Assembly (NCBI RefSeq): GCF_913776855.1
Contig: NZ_CAJYQD010000014.1
Span: 162,445 to 226,444, forward strand
DNA length: 64,000 nt
DNA from: an uncultured Sphingomonas sp.
GTDB taxonomy: Bacteria > Pseudomonadota > Alphaproteobacteria > Sphingomonadales > Sphingomonadaceae
Direction of reading: 5' to 3'
The notes beneath the pieces are model-generated. The model searched no databases and had not been told where the DNA came from. It was given only the letters and a program-made list of their open reading frames with translations. Below are positions 9,901 to 21,144 of the stretch, in pieces. A program made the position numbers and the translations under genes. Within the stretch, counting starts at the first letter, position 1; every line of letters begins with the position of its first letter.

Positions 9901-11037
9901 TCAGAAGCGGACCCGGTCGCGGTTTTCCCGGTCGATCGCCATCAGGATACCGATACAGCCCAGCACCGTCATCTGCGCCGATCCGCCGTAGCTGACCAAT
10001 GGGAGGGGGATGCCGACGACCGGCGCCAACCCCATGACCATGCCAAGGTTGATCGCGACATAGAAGAAGATGGTGGTCGCAAGGCCTCCGGCGACCAGCT
10101 TCGAGAAACGCCCTTCCGCCCGCACGCCGACACCCACGCCCCAGCGGACGAGCAGGATGAACGCGGTAATCAGGAAGATGCCGCCGATCAGGCCCCATTC
10201 TTCTGCCATGGTCGCGAACACGAAGTCGGTATGCCCCTCCGGCAGGTAATCGAGATGGCTCTGCGTGCCGTTCAGGAACCCCTTGCCAAGGATGCCGCCC
10301 GATCCGATTGCGATCTTCGACTGGCTGATGTGATAGCCGGTGCCCAGCGGATCGCTTTCGGGGTTGAGGAAGATCAGCACGCGGTTCCGCTGATATTCGT
10401 GCAGCAGGAAGTTGAAGGCGAGCGGCGCGGCGATGGCGACGCCCAGCGCGCCGCCGATGAACAGGCGCAGCGGCAGGCCGGCAAGGAACATCACGGTCAG
10501 GCCGCCCGCCGTGATCATCAGTGCCGTGCCCAGATCAGGCTGGAGCATCACCAGCACCACCGGCACGCCCAGCATCGCGGCCGCCGGCCATACCGCCCCG
10601 AACCGCCGTATCTCGCCTGCGGGCAACAAATCGTAGAAGCGGGCGAGGGCCAGCACGATCGCCGGCTTCATGAATTCCGACGGCTGTACCCGGATGAAAC
10701 CGAGGTCCAGCCAGCGCTGCGACCCACCCTTCACCGCGCCGACCAGTTCGACCAGCACGAGCATGACGGTGATGACGGCATAGGCGGGCAGGGCGATCCC
10801 CTGCCAGAAGCTCATGCGGATGCGCGAGATGCCGATGGCGGCGAGCAGGAAGATGGCAAACGCCATGCCCTGTCGCGATGCCCATGGCTGTACGCTGCCA
10901 CCAGCGGCCGAGAACAGGACCACCAGCCCGAACCCGCCGATCGCGATCAACAGGAACAGGACGCGCCACGGCAGCTTCGCCAGCGGCGCCGGTACGAAGC
11001 CCAGCCCGTGCGAGGTCGTCTGGTTGATGCGCTTCAT
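9901..11037 (-). CDS. rodA: Rod-shape SEDS glycosyltransferase RodA
   Basis: A 378-residue polytopic SEDS-family peptidoglycan polymerase that works with PBP2 in lateral wall synthesis. Recognisable stretches are QPSEFMKPAIVLALAR, MLQPDLGTALMI, LIFLNPESDPLGTGYH and the terminal LPLVSYGGSAQM. The open frame continues far upstream inside mrdA, but the family start is the ATG of MKRINQTT, which overlaps the mrdA stop as ATGA. Last gene of the elongasome operon. A run of seven T (minus strand) follows its stop, without a clear hairpin before it. Confidence 0.97.
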   Translation of the reverse strand: MKRINQTTSHGLGFVPAPLAKLPWRVLFLLIAIGGFGLVVLFSAAGGSVQPWASRQGMAFAIFLLAAIGISRIRMSFWQGIALPAYAVITVMLVLVELVGAVKGGSQRWLDLGFIRVQPSEFMKPAIVLALARFYDLLPAGEIRRFGAVWPAAAMLGVPVVLVMLQPDLGTALMITAGGLTVMFLAGLPLRLFIGGALGVAIAAPLAFNFLLHEYQRNRVLIFLNPESDPLGTGYHISQSKIAIGSGGILGKGFLNGTQSHLDYLPEGHTDFVFATMAEEWGLIGGIFLITAFILLVRWGVGVGVRAEGRFSKLVAGGLATTIFFYVAINLGMVMGLAPVVGIPLPLVSYGGSAQMTVLGCIGILMAIDRENRDRVRF

Positions 11038-13070
11038 TCGGTCCGTTCGGTTACGTTGGATTGAGCGACCGCGGTATCGGGTTCGCTCTGGTTGGACGCG
11101 GTGTCGACAACGTCGCTGGTCGCGCCTTCGACATCGGCGGGTGTTGCCGGAACGGTCGTGACCGGGGCGGTCTGTTCCGCCTCGAACGCCTTCCACTGGG
11201 CATTCATCCGCGTTTGCACGTCGCCACCCCACTCGCGCTCCAGCGGTTCGAGGCGGGCCATCGCCTTGTCCCGGTCGAACAACCACGACAGGATGTCGCT
11301 GGCGATCGGTGCTGCGGTGTAGATATGCCCGGAATGCTCCAGCACGACCGACACGGCATAGCGTGGCGCGGCGGCGGGCGCATAGCCGATAAAGAGCGAA
11401 TGGTCGCGCATCCGGAAGGGGACGGCGCCGTCGCCCAGCACGCCGGTGCGACGTTCGGCCATGGTAATCCGGCGGACCTGCGCGGTGCCGGTCTTGCCGG
11501 CCAGTTCGATGCCCGCCGGCAGCCCCTGAAATCGCGAGCGCCCCCCGGTGCCGCCGCCATTGACCACCGCCCAGGTCGCCTTGTGAACGGTTGCCAGCAT
11601 CTCGGGATCGATGCCCATCGACGGAGCGGGCTTGTGCGGCGTGTCGAGTAGCAGGCGCGGTACGACCTGCCGACCCTGCGCCAACCGCGCCGCCATGACC
11701 GCCAACTGCAACGGGTTGGTCAACACATACCCCTGACCGATCGAAGCGTTGACCGAATCGGCGACGGTCCATTTTTGCTTATATTTTCGTAGCTTCCACG
11801 CGCTATCTGGCACGGTGCCATAGCGTTGCGACTGGAACGGCAGGTCGAATTTCTGGCCCAGCCCCATTTCGCGCACGGTCGTCGCGAACGAGTCGTACCC
11901 CAGTTCGCGAGCCATGGTGTAGAAATATATGTCGCAGCTTTGTGCCACCGCGCCGACCATGTCGAGCGGACCGTGGCCGCCGCGCTTGTGACAGTGGAAG
12001 CGGCCGGTGCCGACCTGCAATACGCCGGTGCAGTTGACCCGGCGATGCGGGTCGATCCCGGCCTTCAGAATCGCAAGGCCGTGCATCGGCTTCACCGTCG
12101 ATCCCGGCGGATACAGCCCCTGCAGCGTCTTGTTCATCAGCGGGATGTGATCGTCGCCCGACAGCATCTTCCATTCCAGCCGGCCGATGCCGTCCGAAAA
12201 ACTGTTCGGGTCGTAGGCGGGCATCGACACCATCGCCAGCACATCGCCGGTGACGGCATCCATCACCACCGCCGATCCGGAGTTCGGACCAAGGCGGCGG
12301 GCAGCAAATTCCTGTAGCCCGAGGTCGATGGTCAGCCGGACGTTACGCCCCTGCTTGTCGGGACGGGTATCGAGTTCACGGACGATCTGGCCCCGCGCGG
12401 TGACCTCAACCCGCTTGGCGCCGGCGGTGCCGCGCAGTTGCGATTCAAGTGTCTTTTCAAGGCCGTCCTTGCCAAGCTTGAAGCCCGGTGTGACCATCAA
12501 GGGGTCGCGCGTTTCCTTGAACTGTTCGGCGGTCGCCGCGCCGACATAGCCGGTCAGGTGTGCGACGGAGGCGCCCGGCGGGTAGCTGCGCGAGAAGCCG
12601 CGCGTGGGTTGCACGCCGGGCAGTTCGGGCAGGCGGACGCTGACCGCGGCGAAGCGCTCCCAATCGAGATTCTCAGCGACCTGTACCGGCGTGAACTTGC
12701 CCGCCCGCTTCAGATCGGTCTGGATGCGCGCCATGTCCTCCGGCGTCAGTGCGAGCAGCTGGCGCAGTTCGCCCAGCACCCGGTCGCCGTCCTCCATGCG
12801 GTCGGGGATCAGGTCGACGCGGAAATCCGTCCGGTTATTGGCGATCGGCGCACCGTGACGATCGATGATCCACCCGCGCCGCGGCGGGATCATGGTCAGG
12901 TTGACGCGATTGCTTTCGGCAAGGACGTTATAGCGCTCGTTCTCGGCAACCGACAGCCATGCCATCCGTCCGGCCAGCACCACGCCGACCGCCACCTGCG
13001 CCCCGCCAAGCACCATCGCCCGCCGGGAAAAGCTGAATGCCTGTGCGGCCTCGGTGACGATCCTGCTCAT
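11034..13070 (-). CDS. mrdA: Penicillin-binding protein 2 (elongation transpeptidase)
   Basis: A 678-residue class B PBP that crosslinks peptidoglycan during cell elongation. One N-terminal membrane helix (about 20-40) is followed by a pedestal domain with GRGQIVRELD-type motifs and the transpeptidase domain. Catalytic Ser324 is in PPGSTVKP, SVN in DSVNASIGQG, and KTG in LAGKTGTAQV. A proline/valine/aspartate-rich tail of about 50 residues after the transpeptidase domain is longer than in E. coli PBP2. Both ends overlap neighbours by ATGA, giving tight coupling with mreD and rodA. Confidence 0.97.
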   Translation of the reverse strand: MSRIVTEAAQAFSFSRRAMVLGGAQVAVGVVLAGRMAWLSVAENERYNVLAESNRVNLTMIPPRRGWIIDRHGAPIANNRTDFRVDLIPDRMEDGDRVLGELRQLLALTPEDMARIQTDLKRAGKFTPVQVAENLDWERFAAVSVRLPELPGVQPTRGFSRSYPPGASVAHLTGYVGAATAEQFKETRDPLMVTPGFKLGKDGLEKTLESQLRGTAGAKRVEVTARGQIVRELDTRPDKQGRNVRLTIDLGLQEFAARRLGPNSGSAVVMDAVTGDVLAMVSMPAYDPNSFSDGIGRLEWKMLSGDDHIPLMNKTLQGLYPPGSTVKPMHGLAILKAGIDPHRRVNCTGVLQVGTGRFHCHKRGGHGPLDMVGAVAQSCDIYFYTMARELGYDSFATTVREMGLGQKFDLPFQSQRYGTVPDSAWKLRKYKQKWTVADSVNASIGQGYVLTNPLQLAVMAARLAQGRQVVPRLLLDTPHKPAPSMGIDPEMLATVHKATWAVVNGGGTGGRSRFQGLPAGIELAGKTGTAQVRRITMAERRTGVLGDGAVPFRMRDHSLFIGYAPAAAPRYAVSVVLEHSGHIYTAAPIASDILSWLFDRDKAMARLEPLEREWGGDVQTRMNAQWKAFEAEQTAPVTTVPATPADVEGATSDVVDTASNQSEPDTAVAQSNVTERTE

Positions 13071-13567
13071 TCATCCTCGCTACCACCAAGTGCCGTACAT
13101 AGCCGTGTGGCGGCCGGGAACAACGCTACCGATACGACGATCTGGAACAATAGCACGGTATCGACATGCGCCGACAGGCTGGTGGCAAAGGCACGGCCCG
13201 CGACCAGGCAGACGGCGATCGCCCCCCCGGCCAGCAGCCAGTCCTGCCAGAAATCACGCGTGACGAGGCGGGTATCGACCAGATCGAGCATCAACGAGCA
13301 AAGCTGCCACAACAGCACCGCGCTGCCCAGCGGTTGGCCACTGACGAGATCGTCGAACAGGCCAAGCGGTGCCGCCGCCCAGACGGGCAGTGCGCCAGGG
13401 CGCAGCAGCCGCCAGCCAAGGAACATCAGCAAGCCGAACGGCGGCAGGAACGGCACCGTCGCCACGACCGGCAGCAGCGTGACGAGCGATCCGGCAAGGA
13501 TGCTTGCGACCGCCTTGCGCGTCAGGGCGCGTTCGGACCGGTCGTCGTCGGGACCGAGCAGCTTCAT
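13067..13567 (-). CDS. mreD: Rod-shape membrane protein MreD
   Basis: A 166-residue inner membrane protein with five or six hydrophobic segments, including the MreD-like LPPFGLLMFLGWRLLRPG and PLGLFDDLVSGQPLGSA regions. It links MreC to the cytoplasmic elongasome. It overlaps mreC upstream and mrdA downstream by ATGA. Identified by both sequence and position; MreD proteins are poorly conserved. Confidence 0.93.
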   Translation of the reverse strand: MKLLGPDDDRSERALTRKAVASILAGSLVTLLPVVATVPFLPPFGLLMFLGWRLLRPGALPVWAAAPLGLFDDLVSGQPLGSAVLLWQLCSLMLDLVDTRLVTRDFWQDWLLAGGAIAVCLVAGRAFATSLSAHVDTVLLFQIVVSVALFPAATRLCTALGGSEDE

Positions 13568-14463
13568 TCGGCGTCGGGCTTGGGCGTCGGCGTTGCGCTG
13601 GGGGTCGGGCGGGGGACCGGGGCGGGAAGGAAGGCGCGTTCGACCAGCGCGAAGTCCAGCCCGTCCGGTTCGGCAAAGACGCGCGCGGGGGCCACGTCGC
13701 GCTGGCTGCGCGCCACGCGGGCGACCGGCACGCCCGGCGGATAGATGCCGCCGGTGCCGGAGGTGACAAAGACATCGCCGGCCAGTAGTGGCGCGTTGGC
13801 GATCCCGGCGGCGCGCACCTCGACCATGCCATTGCCCAGGCCGACGACGATCGCCGACAATCCGTCGCGAGTGCGGCGCACCGGCACAATGCTTTCGGGG
13901 TCGATGATCAGCAGGACACTGGCGGTATTGGGGCTGGTCTCGATCACGCGACCGATCAGGCCGTTGGGTCCGCGCACCGGTTGTCCGCGCAGAACGCCCT
14001 GTCCCGAACCGGCGTTCAGCGTGGCGAAGCGCCGCGTGCTGCTGGCCGAACTGTTGACCAGGCGCGCGGTCGTGACCGGCGCGGCGGAACGATCGCGCAG
14101 CGTCAGCAACGTCCGCAATCGCGCGTTTTCGCGGTTCAGCAGCCGTGCCTGCATGAGGTAGCGACGGGTCGCTTCCTCACGGGCGCGCAGCCGGCGGTTT
14201 TCCGACACCGCGCCGAAATAATCGCCGATACCCTTCGGAACCGATGCGACACCGTCCCATACCCAGTCCGCGCCCGAAGAGATCGGCGTCGTCGCCTCCC
14301 GCACTGCCCCGCGCAGCGCGGCGAAGGCACGCGGATCGATAATCGAGATCAGCAGCAGGATCGCCCCGACGAGCGCGCCGCTGGCTGCCAGCACATAGCC
14401 GGCGAACACCGTATATTGCGCCCGTCGGGAGAAACCCGGACGGTGGTTGCGTGGCGGCGCCAT
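13564..14463 (-). CDS. mreC: Rod-shape protein MreC
   Basis: A 299-residue bitopic protein: membrane helix about 18-42, a coiled coil about 75-115 (ENRRLRAREEATRRYL through LLNRENARLRTLL), then the periplasmic beta domains with GPNGLIGRVIETSPNTASV and DVFVTSGTGGIYPPGVPVARV. It scaffolds PBP2-RodA along MreB filaments. The C-terminus is extended by a low-complexity tail of Pro, Thr and Ala. It begins 26 bases after mreB. Confidence 0.96.
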   Translation of the reverse strand: MAPPRNHRPGFSRRAQYTVFAGYVLAASGALVGAILLLISIIDPRAFAALRGAVREATTPISSGADWVWDGVASVPKGIGDYFGAVSENRRLRAREEATRRYLMQARLLNRENARLRTLLTLRDRSAAPVTTARLVNSSASSTRRFATLNAGSGQGVLRGQPVRGPNGLIGRVIETSPNTASVLLIIDPESIVPVRRTRDGLSAIVVGLGNGMVEVRAAGIANAPLLAGDVFVTSGTGGIYPPGVPVARVARSQRDVAPARVFAEPDGLDFALVERAFLPAPVPRPTPSATPTPKPDAE

Positions 14464-14489
14464 GCCCCCGGACCCCTATGTCAGACGTG

Positions 14490-15656
<1,167 letters not shown>

Positions 15657-15670
15657 CTAGAGCGACCCCC

Positions 15671-17437
15671 ATGTCAATACGCCGTCTCCCCGAGCATCTA
15701 GTCAACCGCATCGCAGCGGGAGAAGTGGTGGAACGCCCCGCTTCCGCGCTGAAAGAACTGGTCGAGAACGCCATCGACGCAGGCGCCACCCGTATCCTCG
15801 TCCGTCTGGCAGGCGGGGGCATCGATCTGATCGAGGTTAGCGACGATGGCTGCGGCATGGGACCGGCCGAGATGGCGCTGGCGCTGGAACGGCACGCGAC
15901 GTCCAAATTGCCCGACGACCGGATCGAGGCGGTCACGACGTTGGGTTTTCGCGGCGAAGCGTTGCCGTCGATCGCCAGCGTCGCCAGCCTGTCGATCGAA
16001 AGCCGGCCGGCGGGAGCGGAGGGATGGCTGCGCACCGTCGACAATGGCGAGGTGGTCGAGGACCGCCCCGCCGCCGTCCCGCCGGGAACGCGCATCCGGG
16101 TCGAGGGGCTGTTCGCCCGCGTGCCGGCGCGTCGCAAGTTCCTGCGATCGCCCCGGTCCGAATTTGCCGCCTGTGTCGATCAGGTGCGGCGGCTGGCCAT
16201 GGCGCGGCCGGATATCGCCTTCACGATGGAGCATGACGGGCGGCGGGTGCTGGGCGTGCAGGCGGGCGAATCGCGGCCGGAGCGGGTCGCGGCGCTGACC
16301 GATCGCGCGCTGGCGATCAACTCGGTCGGGCTGGACTGGGAGCGTGAAGGGATGCGGCTGGGCGGCGTCGCCGGCCTTCCGACCTTCCACCGTGGCGTGG
16401 CGGACCACCAATATCTGTTCGTCAACGGCCGGCCGGTAAAGGACCGCTTGTTGTCGGGCGCGGTGCGCGGCGCCTATGCCGAGATGCTAGCGCGCGACCG
16501 CCATGCCGTCGTCGCGCTGTTCCTCGACGTCGATCCCGACCTGATCGACGTCAATGTCCATCCGGCCAAGACCGAGGTGCGGTTCCGTGACCCGGCGGCA
16601 GCGCGCGGGCTGATCGTCGGCGGGCTGCGCCGTGCGCTGGACGAAGCGGGCTTTCGCGCGGTGCAACGGCCCGCCGCTGACGCGATGGTGGCGTGGACGA
16701 CCGAGCCTGTCGCGGCCCCTGCCGCGTCGTTGCCGCCGCTGGCGGAGCAGAGCGTGTCGACGGGCTTCGCGTTTCACGACAAGCGCCCGACATTCTTCGC
16801 GCCACCTCCCCAGGCCCGTGCCGAAGTTGCCGCCGAACCGCCGCCGACTTCTACGCAGTTTCCGCTAGGCGCGGCACGCGGGCAGGTCGCACGGACCTAC
16901 ATTGTCGCGGAGGCGGAGGACGGGCTGGTGCTGGTCGACCAGCACGCCGCGCATGAACGGCTCGTGCTGGAGCGGATGCGCGCGGCGATGGCGGCCGGCG
17001 GGGTCGCGCGGCAGGCGCTGCTCATTCCCGAAGTCGTCGAGCTGGACGAGGTCGCGTGCGACGCGCTGGAGGACAAGGCGATGGAACTGGCCGAGTTCGG
17101 ATTGGAATTGGAGCGATTCGGTCCGCGCGCGATGCTGGTCCGCGCCACCCCCGCGATGCTCGGGCAGGGCGACGTCATCGGCCTGGTTACCGACCTCTCC
17201 GATGAAATCCGCGCACATGATGCCGCACTGTCGCTCAAGGAACGGATCGATCATGTCGCGGCGACGATGGCCTGCCATGGATCGGTTCGCGCCGGCCGGG
17301 TGTTGTCGGTGGTCGAGATGAACGCGCTGCTACGCGAGATGGAAGTGACGCCGCATTCGGGACAGTGCAACCATGGTCGCCCGACCTGGATCAAGCTGGC
17401 GCATGGCGACATCGAAAAGTTGTTCGGCCGGAAATGA
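15671..17437 (+). CDS. mutL: DNA mismatch repair protein MutL
   Basis: A 588-residue GHKL ATPase. The frame is open upstream, but the family start is MSIRRLPEHLVNRIAAGEVV. ATPase motifs are ELVENAIDAGA, DDGCGM and GFRGEALPSI. The C-terminal domain carries an intact DQHA(X)2E(X)4E endonuclease motif at 423-434, plus ACHGSVRAGR and CNHGRPTW metal-site motifs. This is therefore a nicking MutL, as expected where MutH is absent. Residues about 330-395 form a Pro/Ala-rich linker. The following gene starts 13 bases downstream but is unrelated in function. Confidence 0.97.
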   Translation: MSIRRLPEHLVNRIAAGEVVERPASALKELVENAIDAGATRILVRLAGGGIDLIEVSDDGCGMGPAEMALALERHATSKLPDDRIEAVTTLGFRGEALPSIASVASLSIESRPAGAEGWLRTVDNGEVVEDRPAAVPPGTRIRVEGLFARVPARRKFLRSPRSEFAACVDQVRRLAMARPDIAFTMEHDGRRVLGVQAGESRPERVAALTDRALAINSVGLDWEREGMRLGGVAGLPTFHRGVADHQYLFVNGRPVKDRLLSGAVRGAYAEMLARDRHAVVALFLDVDPDLIDVNVHPAKTEVRFRDPAAARGLIVGGLRRALDEAGFRAVQRPAADAMVAWTTEPVAAPAASLPPLAEQSVSTGFAFHDKRPTFFAPPPQARAEVAAEPPPTSTQFPLGAARGQVARTYIVAEAEDGLVLVDQHAAHERLVLERMRAAMAAGGVARQALLIPEVVELDEVACDALEDKAMELAEFGLELERFGPRAMLVRATPAMLGQGDVIGLVTDLSDEIRAHDAALSLKERIDHVAATMACHGSVRAGRVLSVVEMNALLREMEVTPHSGQCNHGRPTWIKLAHGDIEKLFGRK

Positions 17438-17450
17438 GGAAACAGCGCAG

Positions 17451-19628
17451 ATGAAATTTACCGAAGCCGCCGGCGCCAATCCGACCGACACCCTGTGCGT
17501 GCTGGGCCGCCCGACCGACCGGGTCGAAGGGCCGCTGAAGGTCAGTGGACGCGCGACCTATGCCGCCGAGTTCGCGCAGCCGGGGCAGGTCCATGGCGTC
17601 GTCGTCGGCACGACCATCGCTACCGGGCGGATCGTGTCGATCGACGCGGCGGAAGCAATGGCTGCGCCCGGCGTGCTGACGGTGGTGACGCACGAAAATG
17701 CCGGGCCGCTGGGTATCGGTGACGATCACAAGGTGCCGATGCTCGCGGGGCCGCAGGTCGATCAGTTGGGGCAGGCGGCGGCGCTGGTCGTGGCGGACAG
17801 CTTCGAGGCCGCGCGGGCCGCTGCCCGGTTGGTGCGGATCGAATATGATCCCGCCGACGGCGCGTTCGATCTGGCCGAGGCTGCCGGGCGTGGGGCGGAC
17901 AAGCCGTTCCGATCGAACGGGCATGGCGATTTCGACCGCGCGTTTGCGGACGCGGCGGTACAGGTCGATGCGACCTACCGCACACCCGACCATGCCCATG
18001 CGATGATGGAACCCTATGCATCGATCGCGGCGTGGGACGGCGACGCGCTGACGTTGTGGACCGCGAACCAGATGGTCGACTGGGCCGTGCGCGACATGGC
18101 GAAAATCCTGAACATGCCGAGGGAAAAGGTGCGGATCGTCGCGCATCATGTCGGTGGCGGTTTTGGCGGCAAGCTGTGGGTCCGCGCCGATGCGGTGCTG
18201 GCCGCCATCGCCGCGCGACAGGTCGGGCGGCCGGTCAAGGTCGTGCTGACGCGACCGCAGATCTTCAACAATACGACGCACCGGTCGGCGACGATCCAGC
18301 GGCTGCGGTTGGGCGCGTCGAGCGACGGCCGGTTGCAGGCGATCGCCCATGAAAGCTGGTCGGGCGACCTGCCCGGCGGCAGCCCGGAGGGGGCGGGCGC
18401 GCAGACCCGGCAGCTCTACGCCGCGCCAAACCGCCAGGTGGTCGAATGGCTGGCCGAGCTGAATTTGCCCGAATCGAGCGCGATGCGTGCCCCAGGCGAA
18501 GCGGTCGGTATGATGGCGATCGAGGCGGCGATGGACGAACTGGCCGATAAGCTGAACCTCGATCCGGTCGAGCTGCGGGTGCTGAACGATACGCAGGTCG
18601 ATCCGGAAAAACCCGAGCGGCACTTTTCGCATCGCGACCTGATCGGATGCCTGCGCGAAGGGGCCGATCGCTTCGGCTGGAGCGCGCGTAACCCGGTGCC
18701 GGGGCAGCGGCGGGACGGGCGCTGGCTGGTGGGTATGGGCATGGCCGCGGCCTATCGCGGTAATATGGTGCTGAAGTCGGCGGCGCGGGTCGGCGTTGCC
18801 GGCGACGGGCGGGTGACGGTGACGACCGACATGACCGACATCGGCACCGGCAGCTACACGATCCTGGCGCAGACCGCCGCGGAGATGCTGGGCGTCGAAC
18901 TGGATCAGGTCGGCGTAAGGTTGGGCGAATCAGGTTTTCCCGTGTCGGCGGGTTCGGGCGGGCAGTTCGGTGCGAACAGTTCCACCGCCGGGGTCTACGC
19001 GGCGTGCGTTGGCCTGCGGGACCGGATCGCCGAGGCAGCCGGATTCGATCCGGCGACGGCGCGCTTTGCCGATGGGCGGGTGCGGTCGGGGAACAAGTCG
19101 GTCGCGCTGGGCGAAGCGGCGGGCGGCGCGGGGATCGAGGTCGAGGACCGGATCGAATTCGGCGATCTGACCAAGAAGTTCGTGCAGGCGACGTTCGGCG
19201 CGCATTTCGTCGAGGTCGGTGTCGATGCCGACACGGCGGAAGTTCGCGTGCGCCGGATGCTGGGGGTGTTCGCCGCCGGCCGTATCCTGAACCCAAAGGC
19301 GGCGCGCAGCCAGATACTGGGCGCGATGACGATGGGCGTCGGCGCGGCGCTGACCGAGGAACTGGTGGTCGATCCGCGGCTGGGCGGATTCATCAACCAC
19401 GACCTTGCCGAATATCATGTGCCGACCCATGCCGACATTCCGCACCAGGAGGTAGTGTTCCTCGACGAGGAAGACCCTTATTCGTCGCCGATGAAGGCGA
19501 AGGGGGTCGGCGAACTGGGCATTTGCGGTGTCGGCGCGGCGATCGCAAACGCGGTGTATAACGCGTGTGGGGTGCGGGTTCGCGAGTATCCGATCACCGT
19601 CGACAAGCTGCTGGCAGGACTGGCGTAA
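17451..19628 (+). CDS. Molybdopterin-binding subunit of a xanthine oxidase-family hydroxylase (PaoC-like)
   Basis: A 725-residue large subunit of a molybdenum hydroxylase. GAGGAAA precedes the ATG at 17451. Domains are an ald_Xan_dh N-terminal hammerhead (about 15-130), then two molybdopterin-binding domains with HHVGGGFGGKLW and a glutamine-rich IGTGSYTILAQTAAEM region. The catalytic glutamate is Glu688 in KGVGELGICGVG. The length and the VREYPITVDKLL ending resemble the aldehyde oxidase subunit PaoC. The partner FAD and 2Fe-2S subunits, normally adjacent, are not in this window: mutL lies upstream and convergent aroG downstream. The substrate cannot be told; an aldehyde or N-heterocycle is likely. 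Confidence 0.92.
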   Translation: MKFTEAAGANPTDTLCVLGRPTDRVEGPLKVSGRATYAAEFAQPGQVHGVVVGTTIATGRIVSIDAAEAMAAPGVLTVVTHENAGPLGIGDDHKVPMLAGPQVDQLGQAAALVVADSFEAARAAARLVRIEYDPADGAFDLAEAAGRGADKPFRSNGHGDFDRAFADAAVQVDATYRTPDHAHAMMEPYASIAAWDGDALTLWTANQMVDWAVRDMAKILNMPREKVRIVAHHVGGGFGGKLWVRADAVLAAIAARQVGRPVKVVLTRPQIFNNTTHRSATIQRLRLGASSDGRLQAIAHESWSGDLPGGSPEGAGAQTRQLYAAPNRQVVEWLAELNLPESSAMRAPGEAVGMMAIEAAMDELADKLNLDPVELRVLNDTQVDPEKPERHFSHRDLIGCLREGADRFGWSARNPVPGQRRDGRWLVGMGMAAAYRGNMVLKSAARVGVAGDGRVTVTTDMTDIGTGSYTILAQTAAEMLGVELDQVGVRLGESGFPVSAGSGGQFGANSSTAGVYAACVGLRDRIAEAAGFDPATARFADGRVRSGNKSVALGEAAGGAGIEVEDRIEFGDLTKKFVQATFGAHFVEVGVDADTAEVRVRRMLGVFAAGRILNPKAARSQILGAMTMGVGAALTEELVVDPRLGGFINHDLAEYHVPTHADIPHQEVVFLDEEDPYSSPMKAKGVGELGICGVGAAIANAVYNACGVRVREYPITVDKLLAGLA

Positions 19629-19636
19629 CCCCGCAT

Positions 19637-19666
19637 CCGTCATCCCGGCCCATGCCGGGATGACGG
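19637..19666. terminator. Convergent intergenic hairpin (REP-like)
   Basis: A perfect 13-bp inverted repeat (CCGTCATCCCGGC with its complement) and a CCAT loop, in the short gap between two convergent genes. It lacks a T-run, so intrinsic termination is uncertain. The CGTCATCCCGGC core belongs to the dispersed GTCATTCC-type palindromes also seen near 33.06, 35.95 and 58.56 kb. Confidence 0.6.
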
Positions 19667-19672
19667 GGTGCG

Positions 19673-21046
19673 TCAGGCCGCGTCCTTGCGGCGCTCCGCC
19701 ATTTCGTCGTTCAGCATCTCGGCCAGCAGAAATGCCAGTTCGAGGCTCTGCCCGGCATTGAGGCGCGGGTCGCAGTGGGTGTGATAGCGGTCGGCCAGCG
19801 CCTGTTCGGTGACCGCGATCGCGCCACCGGTGCATTCGGTGACGTTCTGTCCGGTCATTTCGGCATGGATGCCGCCGGCATGGCTGCCCTCGGCGCGGTG
19901 GACCGCGAAGAAGCCGCGCACTTCGGCGAGGATGCGGTCGAACGGCCGCGTTTTGTAGCCGGTCGTCGCCTTGACCGTGTTGCCGTGCATCGGGTCGCAC
20001 GACCACACCACCTTATGCCCCTCGCGCTGGACGGCGCGGACCAGCTTCGGCAGACCCGCCTCGATCTTGTCGTGGCCGTAGCGGGTGATGAGTGTCATGC
20101 GTCCGGCAACCCGGTTCGGGTTGAGCGTGTCGAGCATCCGCAGCAGCGCGTCCGGTTCCAGCGTCGGGCCGCATTTGATGCCGATCGGATTGCCGATGCC
20201 GCGCAGGAATTCGACATGCGCCGATCCGTCGAAGCGGGTGCGGTCGCCGATCCACAGGAAATGGGCCGAGGTATCGTACCAGTCGCCCGTCAGCGAGTCC
20301 TGCCGCGTGAGCGCCTGTTCGTAGGGGAGCAGCAGCGCTTCGTGGCTGGTATAGAAGCTGGTCGCCTTCAGCTGCGGCACGCTGTCGGCGTCGATGCCGC
20401 AGGCCGCCATGAAGTCGAGCGCTTCCCCGATGCGGTCGGCGACGTCGGCGTACTTCTTTGCCCATGGCGACCGACCCATGAAGTCGTGGGTCCAGCGATG
20501 GACCTGATGCAGGTTCGCATAGCCACCAGTCGCGAAGGCGCGCAGCAGGTTGAGCGTCGCTGCCGCCTGCGAATAGGCGCGGATCATCCGCTGCGGGTCG
20601 GGCACGCGGCCTTCGGCCGTGAAGGCGATGTCGTTGATGTTGTCGCCGCGATAGCTGGGCAGTTCGACGCCATCGACGACTTCGGTGTCGGCCGAGCGCG
20701 GCTTGGCGAACTGGCCCGCCATGCGGCCGACCTTTACCGTCGGCAGCTTCGACGCAAAGGTCAGCACCACCGCCATCTGCAGGATGACGCGGAAGGTGTC
20801 GCGGATATAGTTGGGATGGAATTCCGCAAAGCTCTCGGCGCAATCGCCGCCCTGCAGCAGGAATGCCTTCCCCTCCGCCACCTGCGACAGTTCGGCGGTC
20901 AGGTTGCGGGCTTCGCCGGCAAAGACGAGCGGCGGATAGCTGGCGAGCTGTGCGGTCGTCGCATCGAGCGCCTGTGCGTCGGGATAAGCCGGGAGCTGGC
21001 GTGCTTCGGCTTTTTTCCAGCTGTCGGGGGCCCAGATTGCGGCCAT
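19673..21046 (-). CDS. aroG: 3-Deoxy-7-phosphoheptulonate (DAHP) synthase, class II
   Basis: A 457-residue plant-type (class II) DAHP synthase, first step of the shikimate pathway: phosphoenolpyruvate plus erythrose 4-phosphate. Diagnostic stretches are [51 protein letters not shown], and the metal-ligand region CDPMHGNT and [16 protein letters not shown] start at [10 protein letters not shown] because GGA lies about 8 bases upstream; longer in-frame starts (one of them TTG) lack a ribosome site. Regulation by aromatic amino acids is plausible for the class but not visible. Confidence 0.96.
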   Translation of the reverse strand: MAAIWAPDSWKKAEARQLPAYPDAQALDATTAQLASYPPLVFAGEARNLTAELSQVAEGKAFLLQGGDCAESFAEFHPNYIRDTFRVILQMAVVLTFASKLPTVKVGRMAGQFAKPRSADTEVVDGVELPSYRGDNINDIAFTAEGRVPDPQRMIRAYSQAAATLNLLRAFATGGYANLHQVHRWTHDFMGRSPWAKKYADVADRIGEALDFMAACGIDADSVPQLKATSFYTSHEALLLPYEQALTRQDSLTGDWYDTSAHFLWIGDRTRFDGSAHVEFLRGIGNPIGIKCGPTLEPDALLRMLDTLNPNRVAGRMTLITRYGHDKIEAGLPKLVRAVQREGHKVVWSCDPMHGNTVKATTGYKTRPFDRILAEVRGFFAVHRAEGSHAGGIHAEMTGQNVTECTGGAIAVTEQALADRYHTHCDPRLNAGQSLELAFLLAEMLNDEMAERRKDAA

Positions 21047-21144
21047 GTCAGATTCCATCCAAGTCGGTTCGGGCAATTCCCATGCGCGAAACGGACCGTT
21101 CGCGCAATGAAGGAAAGGTTCATCGCTCCGATCGACTACTTCGA

